From Bacteroidota bacterium (lineage in GTDB: Bacteria > Bacteroidota > Bacteroidia > Bacteroidales > Lentimicrobiaceae), in the NCBI GenBank assembly GCA_009773455.1, contig WSXU01000015.1, positions 62,001 through 126,000 of the forward strand: 64,000 bases of DNA, given 5' to 3'. The first letter of the stretch is position 1, and each line of letters opens with the position of its first letter. Shown here piece after piece: positions 52,215-62,482 of this stretch. The notes beneath the pieces are model-generated. The model saw only the letters and a program-made list of their open reading frames with translations. It had not been told where the DNA came from and made no database searches. Made by a program: the position numbers and the translations under genes.

Positions 52215-53195
52215 CTAATTATTAATGTATTTGGTGCGTATTTCGTCAAAAATCATAAAAATATCCTGTAGTGTCATGGCCGACATCAACTTTATCCGGA
52301 AAGGTTTGAAATCAGGGATACCCCTGAAATAGTGCGGATAGTGCTTCCTGGTTTCAAGCAGGGCTGTTATTTCACCTTTCCATGCTGCTGATGCTATCAG
52401 ATGGTCCTGACAAACCTTAATCCGTTCACCCAGATCGGGTCCAGGCAGGATTTCACCGGTCTTGATATAATGCTTTACTTCCCTGAATACCCATGGGTTC
52501 CCGGTTGCACCACGCCCTATCATAATTCCATCAACCCCGGTTTGTGCCTTCTTCCCCGCAGCAGTCGGGCCATCCACGACATCCCCGTTGCCAATAACAG
52601 GTATCACCATTTTCGGATTGTTCTTAACCTCTCCGATCAGTGACCAGTCGGCACATCCGCTATACATCTGTGCCCTTGTGCGCCCATGAATGGTAATTGC
52701 ACTAATCCCGATGTCCTGTAATTGCTCCGCCAGTAGAACGATGGGTTTGGATTTCTCGTCCCAGCCAAGTCGTGTTTTTACAGTTACCGGCTTCTTAACG
52801 GCCTTAACCACCGCTTCCGTTATTTTCAGTAACAAGGGAATATCCTGTAAAAGGGCGGCACCACCTCCTTTGTTAACGATTTTTCTGACCGGACAACCGA
52901 AGTTCAGGTCGATAAAATCGGGATTGGCTTCTTCGGCTACCCTTGCCGCCATCACCATCGAATCAATGTTATTCCCGAATATCTGAATACCGACCGGCCT
53001 TTCTTCTTCTGAAAACTCAAGTTTCCTTCTGCTCATCTCTACATCGCGGATGAGCCCCTCAGAAGCAACAAATTCAGTAAATACAACATCCGCCCCGTAT
53101 TTCCGGCATAGTAGCCTGAACGGGGGGTCAGTTATATCCTCCATGGGTGCCAACATAACCGGAAAATCACCCGTTTCCACCAATCCTATTTTCAC
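52215..53195 (-). CDS. dusB: tRNA-dihydrouridine synthase (DusB type)
   Basis: FMN enzyme that reduces uridines in the tRNA D-loop. The FMN barrel begins LAPMEDITDPPFRLL; the catalytic cysteine is in DLNFGCPVRKIVNKGGGAAL, and IGRGATGNPW closes the barrel. GTG at 53195 gives 326 residues, the family length; TTG at 53285 would add 30 unconserved residues. Confidence 0.9.
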   Translation of the reverse strand: MKIGLVETGDFPVMLAPMEDITDPPFRLLCRKYGADVVFTEFVASEGLIRDVEMSRRKLEFSEEERPVGIQIFGNNIDSMVMAARVAEEANPDFIDLNFGCPVRKIVNKGGGAALLQDIPLLLKITEAVVKAVKKPVTVKTRLGWDEKSKPIVLLAEQLQDIGISAITIHGRTRAQMYSGCADWSLIGEVKNNPKMVIPVIGNGDVVDGPTAAGKKAQTGVDGIMIGRGATGNPWVFREVKHYIKTGEILPGPDLGERIKVCQDHLIASAAWKGEITALLETRKHYPHYFRGIPDFKPFRIKLMSAMTLQDIFMIFDEIRTKYINN

Positions 53196-53342
53196 CCGGT
53201 AACTATTTGTCTTTTTCTGTTGATAATCAATGTATGCCGGAAAGAATGAATTATTGTCATAACTTTGTGTCTTGTCCGGAAACAATTGATTTTAGGGCAC
53301 TCAGGTTTTAAACCCTGCAAAATAACGAATTTTTAACCAGCT

Positions 53343-54290
53343 ATGCGACTGAAACCTGTATTCAGGGATCTTACTACCGGCTCTCGGTTACTTATGCTTA
53401 TTCTGGTTATCCTGCTCTGCGGTATTCTTTCGCTTTCTGTCTCCTACCTGCTATCTGTTCTTATCTGGGGGAAAAGTGTTCTGCATGAAGCCGGAGATCC
53501 GGAAATGATAAATCTTGGCTTCATGCGTCTTACCCAGATGCTGAATCAGGTGGGATTTTTCCTTATACCTCCCTTTCTGTTTGCCTTACTCAGCGAGCGA
53601 TATCCTTTTTCTTTCCTTGGCTTTAACAAACCCCGGATCATTCATTTTTTTGCTGCCATCCTGCTTTTGATGGCTGCAGGACCTTTGACTGGTTATCTCG
53701 CCGGATGGAATGAACGGCTGATTCTTCCGACGGAACTCTCGGGGTTGGCCGACTGGATGCGGACCTCTGAAGACACCGCTTCAAAACTCACCAACCGCCT
53801 GCTTAATGCGCCCGGAACTACATCTTTGATTGTCAATATTATCATGATCGGGCTGTTGCCTTCGCTGGGCGAAGAACTCCTCTTCCGGTCCGCACTGATC
53901 GGAATTTTCAGAAAGATATTCCGGGGGATACATCTTCCCGTTATTATTTCCGCACTCCTGTTCAGTGCCCTGCATTTACAGTTTTTTGGGTTTCTGCCCC
54001 GGTTTATGCTGGGACTCCTCTTTGGATACCTGTTTGTATGGTCCGGTTCTGTGTGGATCCCCGTAATCGCACATTTTATCAATAACAGCAGTGTGGTTAT
54101 TGCCTCATATCTTTATAATAACGGAATTTCAGCCATCCCTGCTGATGAATTGGGCACTGTTTCGTCCGGGGCAGGAGTCGCATTGTCAACGGCAGCAGTC
54201 GTTTTGATTATGTTCTGGGTCTATTATACGAGGAAAAGTTCACCTGAATTATCCCCCGTTCAACAGGAGAGCAGTGGAACCATCAGCTGA
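53343..54290 (+). CDS. CPBP family intramembrane metalloprotease
   Basis: 315 residues with about seven helices. The CPBP/CAAX-protease motif is GEELLFRSALIG, with the later histidine regions ALLFSALHLQFFGFLPRF and PVIAHFINNSSVV. Members are membrane proteases of unknown substrates. It stands alone, 87 bp before cysS. Confidence 0.88.
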   Translation: MRLKPVFRDLTTGSRLLMLILVILLCGILSLSVSYLLSVLIWGKSVLHEAGDPEMINLGFMRLTQMLNQVGFFLIPPFLFALLSERYPFSFLGFNKPRIIHFFAAILLLMAAGPLTGYLAGWNERLILPTELSGLADWMRTSEDTASKLTNRLLNAPGTTSLIVNIIMIGLLPSLGEELLFRSALIGIFRKIFRGIHLPVIISALLFSALHLQFFGFLPRFMLGLLFGYLFVWSGSVWIPVIAHFINNSSVVIASYLYNNGISAIPADELGTVSSGAGVALSTAAVVLIMFWVYYTRKSSPELSPVQQESSGTIS

Positions 54291-54348
54291 CCGGTTGCCC
54301 GGCACTTCGGTCGGGCTCGGGTTTGCAGCGGATATTGAATGATTTTAA

Positions 54349-54356
54349 TAATTTTG
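54349..54356 (+). promoter_or_regulatory. -7 element for cysS
   Basis: TAATTTTG matches TAnnTTTG, 21 bp upstream of the ATG at 54378. Confidence 0.35.
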
Positions 54357-54377
54357 CATGGTATAATTCTGATTTTC

Positions 54378-55850
54378 ATGGATCACAAACTTTATATTCA
54401 CAATACGCTCAGTCGCAAAAAAGAACTTTTTGAACCACTGAATGCTCCCCACGTGGGTATGTATGTCTGCGGGCCAACCGTTTATGGCGATGCCCATCTT
54501 GGTCATGCCCGCCCGGCCATTACCTTCGACCTGGTGTTCCGTTACCTCAGGCACCTGGGATATAAAGTTCGCTATGTCCGCAATATCACCGATGTGGGTC
54601 ACCTCGAAAACGATTCCGATGCGGGCGAGGATAAAATTGCCAAAAAAGCCAGACTTGAACAGCTGGAACCCATGGAGGTAGTTCAGTATTTTACTGAACG
54701 GTATCATCACAATATGGATCAGCTCAATGTGCTCAGCCCAAGCATTGAGCCACGCGCTTCCGGTCACATCATCGAACAGATGGCCATGATCGAAGACATC
54801 TTTGATTCAGGAATGGCCTATGAAAGCGAGGGTTCCGTATATTTTGATGTTGAAAAGTACAACAAACAGTATCATTACGGCAAATTGTCGGGTCGTGTGC
54901 TCGACGATCTGATGGCCAACACCCGTGAACTCGAAGGACAGGAAGAAAAACGGAATCCTTTTGATTTCGCACTATGGAAAAAAGCCCAGCCTGAACACAT
55001 CATGCGATGGCCTTCCAGATGGAGTCAGGGTTTCCCCGGCTGGCCCCTCGAATGTTCGGCCATGAGTGCCCGATACCTGGGCGAACGTTTCGACATTCAC
55101 GGAGGAGGAATGGATCTGATGTTTCCCCATCATGAGTCGGAAATCGCCCAGAGCGTTGCCGCCAACGATACTGATCCTGCCAAATACTGGATGCACAACA
55201 ACATGATTACCATCAATGGTCAGAAAATGGGTAAATCACTGGGCAATTTCATTACGTTGAATGAATTTATAACCGGTGACCATAAAGCTCTGGAAAGGGC
55301 TTACAGCCCGATGACCATCCGGTTTTTTATCCTTCAGGCCCAGTACCGCAGTACCCTCGATTTTTCGAATGAAGCATTGCTGGCCGCTGAAAAGGGACTT
55401 GACCGGCTGATGAAAGCCTGGACTACCCTTGGAAAACTTAGTGCATCAGATAAATCAAGTGTTGATACCGCATCCATCCGTACCAACTGCTACGACGCGA
55501 TGAATGATGATTTTAACAGTCCCATTGTTATTGCAAACCTGTTTGAAGGGGCTCGCATCATCAATTCGGTTAACGACAAAAAAGAGAGTCTTTCGAACGA
55601 AGATCTTCAGGTACTTAGAGAAACATTCAGCACTTTTATCGGGGATATCCTGGGATTGAAACAAGAGGAAGCCTCTTCAGGCAGCGATGCAACAGTTGAT
55701 GGATTGATGCAGCTGATTCTTGATTTACGAAAAAATGCAAAAAGTGCCAGGGATTTTGCCACAGCCGACAAAATCCGTGACGATCTGACAAAGATCGGCA
55801 TCAGTGTAAAGGACACAAAAGAAGGCGCTGACTGGAGCCTGAATCAGTGA
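54378..55850 (+). CDS. cysS: Cysteine-tRNA ligase
   Basis: 490 residues, class I aminoacyl-tRNA synthetase. It has the zinc/Cys site [16 protein letters not shown] with the HIGH motif (HLGH), [33 protein letters not shown] and the KMSKS motif as KMGKSLGN. The ATG at 54378 is chosen because the family begins [10 protein letters not shown]-like; the longer start at 54339 is rejected. Confidence 0.96.
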   Translation: MDHKLYIHNTLSRKKELFEPLNAPHVGMYVCGPTVYGDAHLGHARPAITFDLVFRYLRHLGYKVRYVRNITDVGHLENDSDAGEDKIAKKARLEQLEPMEVVQYFTERYHHNMDQLNVLSPSIEPRASGHIIEQMAMIEDIFDSGMAYESEGSVYFDVEKYNKQYHYGKLSGRVLDDLMANTRELEGQEEKRNPFDFALWKKAQPEHIMRWPSRWSQGFPGWPLECSAMSARYLGERFDIHGGGMDLMFPHHESEIAQSVAANDTDPAKYWMHNNMITINGQKMGKSLGNFITLNEFITGDHKALERAYSPMTIRFFILQAQYRSTLDFSNEALLAAEKGLDRLMKAWTTLGKLSASDKSSVDTASIRTNCYDAMNDDFNSPIVIANLFEGARIINSVNDKKESLSNEDLQVLRETFSTFIGDILGLKQEEASSGSDATVDGLMQLILDLRKNAKSARDFATADKIRDDLTKIGISVKDTKEGADWSLNQ

Positions 55851-56003
55851 TGGAAAGCACCGGGTAAATGTCGGAACTGGCTATCTCTGATGGTGGATTG
55901 AATATGTTATCAGAAGCATAGATTGATTGAATGCATATTCCTGAATCAAAAAAACATAGTTCCACCCGGGCGGGAGGACTCCTGAACAATAAATAAAAGT
56001 ACC

Positions 56004-57695
56004 ATGAAACCAAAATCAATTATTTTACTGCCACTGATATCCCTGGCGCTGTTGGCCGGGGGTTGTGGCAATAAAAGTGAAAAAATGGAAAAAGCGTTAA
56101 AAACATTCATCGCCAACTGGGAAGCCAAAGTCAAACCCTTACAGAAGGAAGCCTATATTGCCTACTGGAATGCTTCATTATCAGGCAAAGACGAAGACTA
56201 TACCAGATCGGAGCAACTTCAGCTTCAGCTCAACAGCATTTATACTTCAAAGGAAGATTTTGCCCTGCTGAAAAAGATCAAAGAATCCAATTCCATTTCT
56301 GATTCTCTTTTAAAGCGGCAACTGGATGTCCTCTATAATCAGTATCTGGGGAATCAGATTGACACCGCCCTGCTGGCCAGAAAAATCAAGATGGAGGTTG
56401 AGATCGAAAAAAAATACTCAAATTTCAGGGCTGAGGTCGACAGTACACTTCTTTCGGACAATGATGTGGAAGATATTCTGAAGACTTCCACGAATAGCAA
56501 AGAACTCAGAGCCGCATGGGAAGGGCATAAAAAACTGGGCACAGTGGTTTCAGCCGATATTATTGAACTGGTTAAGGTCAGAAACCAGATTGCAAAACAG
56601 CTGGGGTTCAAGAATTTTCATGCCATGAGCCTCGAACTGAGCGAACAGAATCCCGAAGAGATCAGCACCCTTTTTGATGAACTTGACAACCTTACCCGCG
56701 ATGCATTCGCAGGATTAAAGGATGAGATTGACACTTACCTGGCCAGCCGGTTAAGCATCACAAAAGATAAACTCATGCCATGGCATTACCAGAACAGGTT
56801 CTTTCAGGAGGCCCCGGCCATTTACAGCATCGATCTTGACAAGTATTACAAAGATCAGAACATTGAACAGCTGACTACCGACTATTACACCAGCATCGGG
56901 CTTGATATAAAAGACATGATTGCCAACAGTGATCTGTATGAAAAACCGGGCAAAAATCAGCATGCCTATTGCATCGACATCGACAATGAGGGTGATGTTC
57001 GGGTATTGTGCAACATCAAACCCAATTACAACTGGATGAATACCATGATGCACGAATTCGGTCATGGTGTTTATGATAAATACATTGATCGTAATCTGCC
57101 CTTCAGCCTGCGAAATCCGTCACATACCTTTACCACTGAAGCAATCGCTATGCTTTTCGGGCGAATGGGTGCAAATCCGCAGTGGATGACTGACATGAAT
57201 CTGATTGATTCTTCGGAGAAAGTCAGAATTGCTGAAAAGAGTTACAAGGTACTCCGCCTCGAGCAGCTGACTTTCAGCCGGTGGGCACAGGTAATGTACC
57301 GCTTCGAGAAAGCCATGTATGAGAACCCGGATCAGGACCTCAACAAACTCTGGTGGGACCTGGTTGAAAAATACCAGATGCTGAAACGCCCCGAAGGTCG
57401 TAATGAACCCGATTGGGCAAGTAAGATCCATATTGCCACCTTCCCCTGCTATTACCACAATTATCTGCTCGGTGAACTGCTGGCTTCCCAGTTGAATCAT
57501 TACATCACAGCAAATATTGTTAAATCGGAGGATTTCAGGTACCAGAGCTTCTTCGGTAACCAAGAAGCCGGCCGGTACCTTGTTGATAAAGTGTTTATAC
57601 CCGGTGCAAGTTTATACTGGAACGACATGATTGAAAAAGCGACCGGAGAAAAGCTGACCGCCCGCTATTATGCAGACCAGTTTGTAAACGAATAA
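56004..57695 (+). CDS. M2-like zinc metallopeptidase lipoprotein
   Basis: 563 residues with a lipoprotein signal (MKPKSIILLPLISLALLAGGC, Cys21). A long helical N-terminal part is followed by the gluzincin site MMHEFGHGVYDKY (HExxH) and the third ligand in TFTTEAIAMLFGRM. The arrangement resembles the M2 (angiotensin-converting enzyme type) peptidases, which remove dipeptides, rather than thermolysin-like proteins. It would be attached at the outer membrane. Terminator at 57716. Confidence 0.85.
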   Translation: MKPKSIILLPLISLALLAGGCGNKSEKMEKALKTFIANWEAKVKPLQKEAYIAYWNASLSGKDEDYTRSEQLQLQLNSIYTSKEDFALLKKIKESNSISDSLLKRQLDVLYNQYLGNQIDTALLARKIKMEVEIEKKYSNFRAEVDSTLLSDNDVEDILKTSTNSKELRAAWEGHKKLGTVVSADIIELVKVRNQIAKQLGFKNFHAMSLELSEQNPEEISTLFDELDNLTRDAFAGLKDEIDTYLASRLSITKDKLMPWHYQNRFFQEAPAIYSIDLDKYYKDQNIEQLTTDYYTSIGLDIKDMIANSDLYEKPGKNQHAYCIDIDNEGDVRVLCNIKPNYNWMNTMMHEFGHGVYDKYIDRNLPFSLRNPSHTFTTEAIAMLFGRMGANPQWMTDMNLIDSSEKVRIAEKSYKVLRLEQLTFSRWAQVMYRFEKAMYENPDQDLNKLWWDLVEKYQMLKRPEGRNEPDWASKIHIATFPCYYHNYLLGELLASQLNHYITANIVKSEDFRYQSFFGNQEAGRYLVDKVFIPGASLYWNDMIEKATGEKLTARYYADQFVNE

Positions 57696-57715
57696 ATAAT
57701 TTTAAAAAGTATTCC

Positions 57716-57748
57716 AAGCCTGTCTGTTGATTCAGACAGGCTTTTTTC
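57716..57748 (+). terminator. Terminator of the M2-like peptidase gene
   Basis: Perfect 11-bp stem AAGCCTGTCTG with CAGACAGGCTT, loop TTGATT, T-run to 57748. Confidence 0.93.
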
Positions 57749-57983
57749 ATTTGCCTATGGTTCATTGATCAGATCAGATCAGCCAATAACCCCCTTCAAC
57801 CTGAGGAAATGACAATTCAACCACAGGATATACCATTTCACCCGGATTTATTTTCATAGGCGTTAACATTGATGCATTTTTGCATCGTTAAAAAGTAACA
57901 CGAAATAAGAATCCAATTCCGGCATCAATTTTGTCTGAACACAAGAACAAAAAACACTATTCACTGCACAAAACCCGAACATC

Positions 57984-58721
57984 ATGAAACCGATCAGAAC
58001 CCTCCTCCGAATGCTGCCACTGCTGGCAATTGCAATTTTCATGTCATCCTGCGAACCCGACAACTGGAATAATATCCATGGTAAAGGACCTGTTTTCAGT
58101 GAGACAAGAGATGTGCCCATTCACCGTGATGTCTATGTTTCAATTCCTGCCGATGTTTTCATTTATCAAAGCCCGGCCAGTGACTTGACCATTGAAGCAC
58201 AGGCCAATGTACTGGATGCAATTGAAACCTATGTCAGCGGAAATGAACTAAAAATCAAACTTGAAGATGGAGCAGGCCTTGGCAGCCATGAACGCATCAA
58301 AATATATATTTCATCTGCAATGTACAACAGCATCAGACTTTCTGGTTCAGTGAACCTCTATTCGGAAACCCCTATTGTGACGGATGATTTTGATATCAGT
58401 ATTTCAGGCTCTGGTGAAGCTGATGTGGTTGTGATAGCCAATACGGTTAGTGCTTCTATTTCAGGAAGCGGTAAAATGTGGATCGAGGGGTCAACTGAAT
58501 ATGAGGAATTTACAATATCGGGATCGGGTGATATCTATAGTTATGGTCTGTTGAGTGAAACCTCCGATATCAGCATCAGCGGGTCAGGAAATTCTGAAGC
58601 AACGGTTGAAGAATTCCTCAAGGCTCGCATCAGCGGAAGCGGAAGTATATATTATGCGGGGTTTCCAGATGTTGACAGCCATGTTTCCGGTTCCGGCAGT
58701 GTTGTTCATGTGAATAAATAA
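57984..58721 (+). CDS. DUF2807 (head-GIN domain) lipoprotein
   Basis: 245 residues. Lipoprotein signal (LLAIAIFMSSC, Cys24). The mature part is a GIN-domain/DUF2807 beta-helix-like fold with many repeats of SGSG (for example SISGSGEADV, SISGSGKMWI, TISGSGDIYS and SISGSGNSEA), which gives a regular strand ladder. Common in Bacteroidetes, often called putative auto-transporter adhesins; function unknown. Confidence 0.85.
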   Translation: MKPIRTLLRMLPLLAIAIFMSSCEPDNWNNIHGKGPVFSETRDVPIHRDVYVSIPADVFIYQSPASDLTIEAQANVLDAIETYVSGNELKIKLEDGAGLGSHERIKIYISSAMYNSIRLSGSVNLYSETPIVTDDFDISISGSGEADVVVIANTVSASISGSGKMWIEGSTEYEEFTISGSGDIYSYGLLSETSDISISGSGNSEATVEEFLKARISGSGSIYYAGFPDVDSHVSGSGSVVHVNK

Positions 58722-58801
58722 ACTTATGATATTGCTGGCCTGTTAAGGTTTTCAGACACTGAACCCTTGCAATACAGACTCTTTCCATTCATCCATCTCT
58801 T

Positions 58802-58840
58802 AAAAGCTCCACCTCTCGGGCCGGAGCTTTTGCTTTTTTC
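58802..58840 (+). terminator. Terminator of the DUF2807 gene
   Basis: 9-bp stem AAAAGCTCC (58802-58810) with GGAGCTTTT (58823-58831), followed by GCTTTTTT. Confidence 0.75.
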
Positions 58841-58954
58841 CTTCACAGTGTCAGGCCTGCAAAAAGCTGATATTTGACTGGATTATTATTGAATGGCTCA
58901 AATCTGCCTGTTAAGCAGGGTATTCGATTCCTTTCACCCTTCTCTGATTGCTGA

Positions 58955-60373
58955 TCACTGTTTAGCACCGGATGATCCGAATACAACCTTCAGTTTGCCT
59001 TCAGCACTGATAAATGGCTTAATTCCTTCCTGTGACAAAACGATGTCGGTTACCATTAACCGGGTGACTTGTCCGTTGAGGGTAACACCCTCTGCCAGCC
59101 TGTATGATTTCAACTGCTGGTTAATCTCTTTTTTGAACATCTTTATCTCCGGAGCCAGCGACCAGACCATCTGTTTCGCAATCATGTTCCTGAAACCACC
59201 CTGGTAGATCCAGGCAGCCGATTTCACGAGAAAGTTTTTTGTTGAAATGTCGAAATCAAAATCTTTCAGAAACAAGGTAGAATCCTGGGTGTTAAATGCT
59301 GGTATACCTGAAAAGTAGATGGTTCCCTTTAGGCTTCCTGAAAGCGAAGTTTCAGCCACCATTTTGCCATTGCTGCCATAAATATTCACACTTTCAATCC
59401 TGACTTTTCTTTTACCTTCCGAAAAAGTTTGCCCGGTCAGGTACCTGGCCGCCTGGGAATTGATCTCACTATAGGGAATATCCACAGAAGCGTTGACGAT
59501 TACCTGGTCATCTATATCATTGTTAATCTGTAATTTGGGAAGTGGTCCCGGAGTACCCGTAACAGGCTTTGATCCGACACTTGTTTCAATCACCGACCGT
59601 ACGCCGCTCCTGTGGCGGATAATCCCGTTTGTTGCAGTGATTGGATTTGCATAAAAACCGGAAGGCTGAATGGTAAGCCACAACTTATATTCATCATTCA
59701 GGCTGATGGGCTGATTGAGGGTTTTCCATGCTTCGAGCGCATAAGGCTTCAGGTCAAAATAATCCTTCACACTTTCATCAATGGTTTTGCCCATTGACTT
59801 CAGGTTACTCTGCAGGATAAGGTCCGCCACGAATTTGACAGGTATGTTCATTCCGGCAACTTTAACCACAGGATCTGAGAGCCACTCGTAACCATCGGCT
59901 TCTGTTTTTGAACTCACCGTCCAGTCGGTATTGAGGGTTAAGGCTGTTTTGAATTTCAGCGCCAGGGCACCATTCAGTTCACGGTAATCAGACAATGTGA
60001 TGCCAAGTTTCTGAACTTTAAACCCGGCTTTAATCCAGAGTTTCAGCGGCACCCGGTAGCTGATGATATTATCTTTCATGGAGAGTGTAATATCGCCCTG
60101 CTTCCAGGCCTTTACCATAAGATTATCGCCACCATTGTCGTCAAGGCTGTTGTCTTCGTATACAAGACCGGTGAACGTCCTGTTCACCTCCTTCTGGATA
60201 TCACTGAGCTTTGCCTCCGTGGTGAAACCAATCACCGACGATTGAGGCTTAACAACCGATGGCTGGTAAACCTCGGCTGGCTTTTCTATTTTAACCGTGC
60301 TGCATCCCGCAGCTATAAAAACAAACAGCACCGCAAATACGATGCGGTAAATCAGAATCTGGTTTTTAAACAT
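58955..60373 (-). CDS. DUF4403 family lipoprotein
   Basis: 472 residues with a lipoprotein signal (IVFAVLFVFIAAGC). The mature protein is beta-rich, with PAEVYQPSVVKPQSSVIGFTTEAKLSDIQKEVN characteristic of DUF4403 proteins; such proteins may bind lipids in the envelope, but function is unknown. It lies 5 bp after the exonuclease/GIY-YIG gene, so they are probably one operon. Confidence 0.85.
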   Translation of the reverse strand: MFKNQILIYRIVFAVLFVFIAAGCSTVKIEKPAEVYQPSVVKPQSSVIGFTTEAKLSDIQKEVNRTFTGLVYEDNSLDDNGGDNLMVKAWKQGDITLSMKDNIISYRVPLKLWIKAGFKVQKLGITLSDYRELNGALALKFKTALTLNTDWTVSSKTEADGYEWLSDPVVKVAGMNIPVKFVADLILQSNLKSMGKTIDESVKDYFDLKPYALEAWKTLNQPISLNDEYKLWLTIQPSGFYANPITATNGIIRHRSGVRSVIETSVGSKPVTGTPGPLPKLQINNDIDDQVIVNASVDIPYSEINSQAARYLTGQTFSEGKRKVRIESVNIYGSNGKMVAETSLSGSLKGTIYFSGIPAFNTQDSTLFLKDFDFDISTKNFLVKSAAWIYQGGFRNMIAKQMVWSLAPEIKMFKKEINQQLKSYRLAEGVTLNGQVTRLMVTDIVLSQEGIKPFISAEGKLKVVFGSSGAKQ

Positions 60374-60378
60374 GTTGA

Positions 60379-61725
60379 TCAGGAAAAATCGTTGTTGTGT
60401 ATTTTCACAATTCTGGTCCGGGGGTTCTTTTTCAGATAATTACGGATGATCTGTCTTGTGTCACGGTTATCATCAAAGGTTTTTATACAATTATCAAGGC
60501 TATCTGTGCCGGTATCCGCCACATCGGTATATCCGAATCCAACGTACCTCCCACCTGCAATTTTGACCACCGCAAACTCTTCGTTGTGATGACCACGTTC
60601 AAGAATAAAGAAATCAGGATAATGAAATCCGGATGTCTTAATGGCCGCATCAACACGCCGGTTGTATTGTTCCGGCAATTCTTTACCTGAACAGGCACCA
60701 CGGCACTGCTTTATCCCAAAATGGAAACAGGACCCATCCGTATCGTACAATCCACACAATTTCTGACAAAGTTCGAATTTCTCAACAATCCCATAGAGGT
60801 ACTTTCTGGCATGCTCAAATGTTGTGAAGGATGTTACAGGCTGGTGTCCGTTCAGGTTACGCCCGATATAAAGCCTCCGATAGCCCTGATCGTCGGTAAA
60901 TTCATACAATCCGGAACTGAAAATGGATCTCCGCTGGGCACGGTTATATAGTGGTTTGTGCTTCTTGATTTCAGATGATTCCAATAACAGTGCGATCAGT
61001 TCGCTGCCGGTAATTTCGTAGCTGATGGCTGCAACCCGGCTTCGCATTTCAACAGCCTTCACGGTTTCATTGTTCCTGAAATGCTGCACCAATCGCTCAA
61101 ACATATTGTTGCTCTTCCCGATATAAATAACTTTCCCCTGCTCGTCGTGCAGGTAATAAACCCCTGTTTCTTCAGGCACCTCTTTGACAATATCGGGAAT
61201 GCCATAACCTGATTGGTTCTCAATCGCGGAGCGGTCAGCCTGTAGTAAAAGTTCAAGTAACCGGGTTGTAGCCAGTGCATCACCTGCAGCACGATGACGG
61301 TTCTCAATCGTAATCCCTATTTCCTGGCAAAGCTTTCCCAGACTGTATGATTGTTTTCCGGGAAGAAGTTTTCGGCTTAGTTTAACAGTACAAATGGTGG
61401 GTCGACGATAATTATATCCAAGGCGTTTGAATTCATGCCGGATAAAATTGTAGTCGAATGATGCATTATGACCGACAAATGTAGCCCCTTCGGTCATCTC
61501 AACGATCTTCCTCGCTACTTCACAAAACCGGGGGGCATTGGCCACCATTTCATTGCTTATACCGGTTATCCGGGTTATCATGTAAGGGATGGGTTGTTCC
61601 GGGTTAAGCAGGGTGCTGAATTCATCCACAATACGGGTTCCATCATGCAGATAAACAGCAATTTCAGTCAATCTTTCGTTGACAAAATTTCCTCCGGTAG
61701 TCTCAACATCAATAATGGCATACAT
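60379..61725 (-). CDS. DnaQ-type 3'-5' exonuclease fused to a GIY-YIG nuclease domain
   Basis: 448 residues. Residues 1-165 form a DEDDh exonuclease (AIIDVETTGG, VGHNASFDYNFI, RHRAAGDALATTRLL). From ~190 to 280 a GIY-YIG endonuclease domain follows (GVYYLHDEQGKVIYIGKSNNM), like UvrC and Cho. A C-terminal part with CxLCGLYDTDGSCFHFGIKQCRGAC resembles the Cys-rich section of UvrC-like proteins. It likely acts in DNA repair, cutting and trimming one strand. ATG at 61725. Confidence 0.9.
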   Translation of the reverse strand: MYAIIDVETTGGNFVNERLTEIAVYLHDGTRIVDEFSTLLNPEQPIPYMITRITGISNEMVANAPRFCEVARKIVEMTEGATFVGHNASFDYNFIRHEFKRLGYNYRRPTICTVKLSRKLLPGKQSYSLGKLCQEIGITIENRHRAAGDALATTRLLELLLQADRSAIENQSGYGIPDIVKEVPEETGVYYLHDEQGKVIYIGKSNNMFERLVQHFRNNETVKAVEMRSRVAAISYEITGSELIALLLESSEIKKHKPLYNRAQRRSIFSSGLYEFTDDQGYRRLYIGRNLNGHQPVTSFTTFEHARKYLYGIVEKFELCQKLCGLYDTDGSCFHFGIKQCRGACSGKELPEQYNRRVDAAIKTSGFHYPDFFILERGHHNEEFAVVKIAGGRYVGFGYTDVADTGTDSLDNCIKTFDDNRDTRQIIRNYLKKNPRTRIVKIHNNDFS

Positions 61726-61787
61726 AACCTTACAAATGTAAAAACCTTTTGCTGTTTATAAACCTGTATACCAACTTTTATTCAACA

Positions 61788-61818
61788 AAGAGGCCGTCAC
61801 TTCCCGTGACGGCCTCTT
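61788..61818 (-). terminator. Terminator of hsp20
   Basis: 13-bp stem AAGAGGCCGTCAC (61788-61800) with GTGACGGCCTCTT (61806-61818), loop of 5, on the minus strand followed by TGTTG. Confidence 0.7.
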
Positions 61819-61847
61819 AAACAGTCAGGCTGATTCAGCCACCTGGA

Positions 61848-62279
61848 TTACCTGATGTCAATCTGTTTTGCTGGTTTTACTTTAGCCTCCTCCCGCTTTG
61901 GAATCAGGATAGTAAGCACCCCGTTGCTGTGGGAAGCGGCAATTTTTTCAGATTCAACCGTTACCGGAAGGCTGAATGACCTGCGGAAAGAAGTATAGCT
62001 GAACTCACGACGCATATACCGCTCATCTTTTTCTTCATTCTTCTCTTCCTTCTCAGATGAAATGGTCAGTACATTGTTTTCAAGGTTGATCCTGAAGTCT
62101 CCCTTGTCGAGGCCAGGAGCAGCAACTTCAATCCGGAATTCGTCCTTGCCTTCTATGATGTTTACTGAAGGCATATTGATACCGGTCTGAAACTCGAAAA
62201 GGTTGGGAAGATAATCCCTTCCGAAAAATTCATCCACGATGCTCGGGAAGAAGTTCTTGTTTTTCAAAATTGGTAACAT
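61848..62279 (-). CDS. Hsp20/alpha-crystallin small heat-shock protein
   Basis: 143 residues, the usual size. The alpha-crystallin domain is in the middle (residues ~38-130), with FRIEVAAPGLDKGDFRINLENNVLTISSEK and VESEKIAASHSNGVLTILIPK; the short C-terminal tail is KPAKQIDIR. It holds unfolding proteins in the cytoplasm. No CIRCE element is visible upstream. Confidence 0.93.
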   Translation of the reverse strand: MLPILKNKNFFPSIVDEFFGRDYLPNLFEFQTGINMPSVNIIEGKDEFRIEVAAPGLDKGDFRINLENNVLTISSEKEEKNEEKDERYMRREFSYTSFRRSFSLPVTVESEKIAASHSNGVLTILIPKREEAKVKPAKQIDIR

Positions 62280-62403
62280 GGTTTAACCCTCCATTTTTAA
62301 TTGTTAAACTTAATTTTCATGTACCCCTGTTCAAATTTTATTCCGGTTATAAAAAGAGGAAAAACTGACACGTTTTTCTGTCATAATGTCTGTTTATCAG
62401 TGT

Positions 62404-62438
62404 TTTATAAAAAACTAAAGCGCCAAAATGACGCTTTA
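62404..62438 (-). terminator. Terminator of the uridine kinase gene
   Basis: 7-bp stem TAAAGCG (62416-62422) with CGCTTTA (62432-62438) and, on the minus strand, a following GTTTTTTATAAAA. Confidence 0.6.
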
Positions 62439-62482
62439 ATAAAAGACAAAATCTGATGATGGTTGGTTGTAGATTTATCTCT

